Shown: positions 62,239 through 64,000 of the stretch, one piece after another | Layout: every line of letters begins with the position of its first letter | How positions within the stretch are numbered: the stretch's first letter is position 1 | Origin: an uncultured Oceanospirillales bacterium | GTDB lineage: Bacteria; Pseudomonadota; Gammaproteobacteria; Xanthomonadales; SZUA-36 | Length of the DNA: 64,000 bases | Assembly (NCBI GenBank): GCA_913055655.1 | Contig: CAJXKA010000001.1 | Location: forward strand, 1,730,160 to 1,794,159 | Reading direction: 5' to 3' | Made by a program: the position numbers and the translations under genes | The notes under the pieces: generated by a model | Told to the model about the DNA's origin: nothing | Databases searched by the model: none | What the model saw: the letters and a program-made list of their open reading frames with translations, nothing else

Positions 62239-63617
62239 GCCTGGGGCTGCAGATCCGTGAGTGAATCGATGTCGATGGGTTGGCCCGAGTCGATGCTCTT
62301 ACGCGCCGCCACGCCAATCAGCACCGACATGGCGCCGTCGCGTGAGCCCGCGGCGCGGCGATACGGGTCCGGCGCTTCGGGGTTGGCGAAGATCTTGTCG
62401 TGCAGGCGCTTGTCACCGCCGCCGTGGCCGCTGCGCTCCATGGGCACCACTTCCGTTTCGTAGTCTTCCCACAGCCGGTGCACGATCAGCGGCGCGTAAT
62501 CCAGTTCCTCGTCGCCGTCCTGGCGCATCTCGGCGGCATGCAGGTCGGCCTGGCTGACGTCCTGCTCGCTGCGGTAGGGGATATCGTGCCAGGCCTCGAT
62601 GCGGCCCTTCGAGCCGTTGAACGCGATCCGCCAGCCCTCGAACGGTGAATAGGTGGTCAGCGAGTAGTTGACCACGGCGTTGCTGGCGTACTTCACCTGC
62701 ACCGACATCTTGTCGAAGATGTCGATCTCCTCGCGGAAAAGGCAGTTGTCGCGGATGTAGCCATCGTACCGCTCGTTGTCGGCGTAAAGCTTCATCAGCC
62801 GTTCGTTGTCCGTGATATCCCAGTAGTACTTGCACTCGGCGGTGTGCTCGCAGTTGCGGCAGTTGTCGCCACGGAACGGCCCGTTGGCGCCGTAGTGCTC
62901 CAGCGCGCCGTAGCCGAACACCTGCTGAGGATCGCTGTCCAGCCACCAGTTCAGCAGGTCGAAATGATGCGTGGACTTGTGCACCAGCAGCGTGCCGCCA
63001 GAATCGCGCAGGCCATGCCAGCGACGGAAATACGACGCGCCATGATAGGTGTTCAGGTACCAGTTGAAATCCACCGACACCACATTGCCGATCGCGCCTT
63101 CGCTGATCAGTTGCTTGATCTTCGTGGCGTACGGGCTCCAGCGATAATTGAAGCCGACGATCAGGTTACGCCCGGACCGCCGCTCAGCGTCCAGGATCTG
63201 CTGGCACTTGGCCTCGTCGGTGGTCATGGGCTTTTCGGTCAGCACGTCACAACCCAGGTCCAGCCCCTTGACGATGAACTCGTGGTGGGTGGAGTCCTTG
63301 GTGCAGACGATGACCAGGTCGGGCCTGGCCTCAGCGACCATCGCCTCGAAGTTCTCGAACACGGGGCAGTCGACGCCCATGTAGTCCTTCGCATACGCCA
63401 ACCGCCCGGGGTTGTTGTCGCACAGGCCGGTGAACTCCAGAATGTCCGAATACTGCTCCACCAGCCGCTTGCCCCAGAAGCTGGTGCCGCGGATGCCGGT
63501 GCCGACCAGCGCGACGCGAAGCTTGCGATCACCCGGCGAGAAACCCCACGCCGACATGGACAGGGCCTGGCCTGCGGCCAGCATGCTGATGGCGGTTAGA
63601 AACTGGCGTCTTTCCAT
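62223..63617 (-). CDS. Gfo/Idh/MocA-family oxidoreductase, Tat-type leader
   Basis: 464 residues from ATG 63617. The leader MERRQFLTAISMLAAGQ is a Tat-like signal, then LRVALVGTGIRGTSFWG (NAD-binding Rossmann), ARPDLVIVCTKDSTHHEF and DVLTEKPMTT (the E-K-P signature), followed by GFNYRWSPYATKI and a Cys-rich insertion (NCRNCEHTAECKYYW). The exported Gfo/Idh/MocA group acts on sugars or glycans such as GalNAc or cyclitol oligosaccharides, often with tightly bound cofactor. The substrate is not deducible. The gene is convergent with the giant, and its 3' end has a remnant copy upstream of that giant. Confidence 0.94.
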   Translation of the reverse strand: MERRQFLTAISMLAAGQALSMSAWGFSPGDRKLRVALVGTGIRGTSFWGKRLVEQYSDILEFTGLCDNNPGRLAYAKDYMGVDCPVFENFEAMVAEARPDLVIVCTKDSTHHEFIVKGLDLGCDVLTEKPMTTDEAKCQQILDAERRSGRNLIVGFNYRWSPYATKIKQLISEGAIGNVVSVDFNWYLNTYHGASYFRRWHGLRDSGGTLLVHKSTHHFDLLNWWLDSDPQQVFGYGALEHYGANGPFRGDNCRNCEHTAECKYYWDITDNERLMKLYADNERYDGYIRDNCLFREEIDIFDKMSVQVKYASNAVVNYSLTTYSPFEGWRIAFNGSKGRIEAWHDIPYRSEQDVSQADLHAAEMRQDGDEELDYAPLIVHRLWEDYETEVVPMERSGHGGGDKRLHDKIFANPEAPDPYRRAAGSRDGAMSVLIGVAARKSIDSGQPIDIDSLTDLQPQARRPA

Positions 63618-63700
63618 GGCTTACGGCTCCGGTGTTGGCCACAGTGCAAATGACAACGCAATCATGGCGAAAAGATGGGCGACTGCACGACACCGCTTCG

Positions 63701-64000
63701 TTACCGTAATGCGAGCTCCCCGTCCCAGGGTACCAACAGCGCTTCCAGGCGCGAGATACGCCCCTCCAACTCACTGTTGGCGGATTTCAGCGCCCGGTTT
63801 TCTGCAGCCAGAGCCTTAACAGCTGCCATGTTCACGCCAGCCATGTCGCGTGCCGAAATACGCGTCTCGCCGCTGGCCAGGCCAAAAGCCGCATGAAAAT
63901 CCTGCGCCATCGGGCCGATGTGACGCTGGTCGGCCGACTCGCCCTTATACGACCACTCTGACACCGGTACCTGCGCCAACTTATCCAGAACAGACACGCC
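63701..64000 (-). CDS. S74-type fibre/chaperone protein C-terminus (5' part outside window)
   Basis: The last 99 codons are inside the window: LDKLAQVPVSEWSYKG, then HIGPMAQDFHAAFGLASGE and a coiled-coil end LKSANSELEGRISRLEALL. It is a clear relative of the 238-residue protein at 26924-27640 in the chaperone core, but the tail differs. The Ser-Lys dyad region and signal would lie beyond the right edge. It is co-directional with the oxidoreductase gene, 83 bp upstream of it. Confidence 0.85.
   Translation of the reverse strand, partial: GVSVLDKLAQVPVSEWSYKGESADQRHIGPMAQDFHAAFGLASGETRISARDMAGVNMAAVKALAAENRALKSANSELEGRISRLEALLVPWDGELALR

Noticed and set aside
1..64000. tRNA, rRNA, CRISPR array or replication origin
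   Set aside because: No cloverleaf with a TTCGA-type T-loop, no regularly spaced long repeat and no DnaA-box cluster were seen on either strand.

Overview
This is GC-rich, gene-dense bacterial chromosome. Gammaproteobacterial housekeeping genes occur singly (truD, arfB, a YbcJ-type S4 protein, an RND efflux operon), mixed with many secreted proteins: lipoproteins, subtilases, FG-GAP/VCBS and beta-helix giants, and IPTL-CTERM-type C-termini. Transmembrane winged-helix regulators are also present. Together these suggest an environmental or marine gammaproteobacterium, perhaps of the Wenzhouxiangella/Woeseia or Xanthomonadales type. The taxonomic placement is inference. I saw no tRNA, rRNA, CRISPR array, integrase or phage structural block.

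Layout. 1-5.2 kb (minus): an animal-type haem peroxidase lipoprotein cut by the window edge, a REP-like palindrome, a DUF885 lipoprotein hydrolase and an RpiB/DhuI-type isomerase with a clear terminator. 5.2-9.7 kb: a membrane phosphotransferase ('sulfatase-like') divergent from a tiny DPGTGS membrane protein and a NoeA-like methyltransferase, which I read as a surface-glycan decoration cassette. 9.7-13.7 kb: an SDR, a one-polypeptide wHTH-TM-PEGA-SUMF1-hydrolase regulator and a secreted protein divergent from it. 13.8-19.7 kb: an MFS carrier, a convergent Tat-exported gluconate-2-dehydrogenase-3-like protein and GMC oxidoreductase, an S4 protein, and a cyclase-VanX fusion. 19.7-26.9 kb: an AraC regulator divergent from a complete RND tripartite efflux operon, with phased repeats between them. 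26.9-40.3 kb: a secretome block with an S74 chaperone-type protein, a 1558-residue L-domain/VCBS giant, an S9 peptidase, two different subtilases and a small exported protein. 40.3-47.1 kb: arfB, a GT2, a creatininase-like amidohydrolase, a double VOC protein, truD and a wHTH-TolB-TPR regulator. 47.1-64 kb: a ScyD/ScyE-like propeller, two IPTL-CTERM-type giants, an AraC-controlled NTF2/SDR/haloperoxidase operon, a Gfo/Idh/MocA oxidoreductase and the end of a second S74 protein.

The most interesting structure is at 48.6-63.6 kb. A small secreted protein lies just upstream of a giant anchor-U/IPTL-CTERM protein, and a GC hairpin follows the giant. The same order recurs 7 kb later, but there the small gene is 5'-truncated, carries an in-frame TAA, and is joined directly to an antisense remnant of the neighbouring Gfo/Idh/MocA gene. 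Other gene-end remnants (an efflux OMF tail at 34.8 kb, a TruD-like tail at 49.1 kb) show that this chromosome collects 3' fragments of its own gene families.
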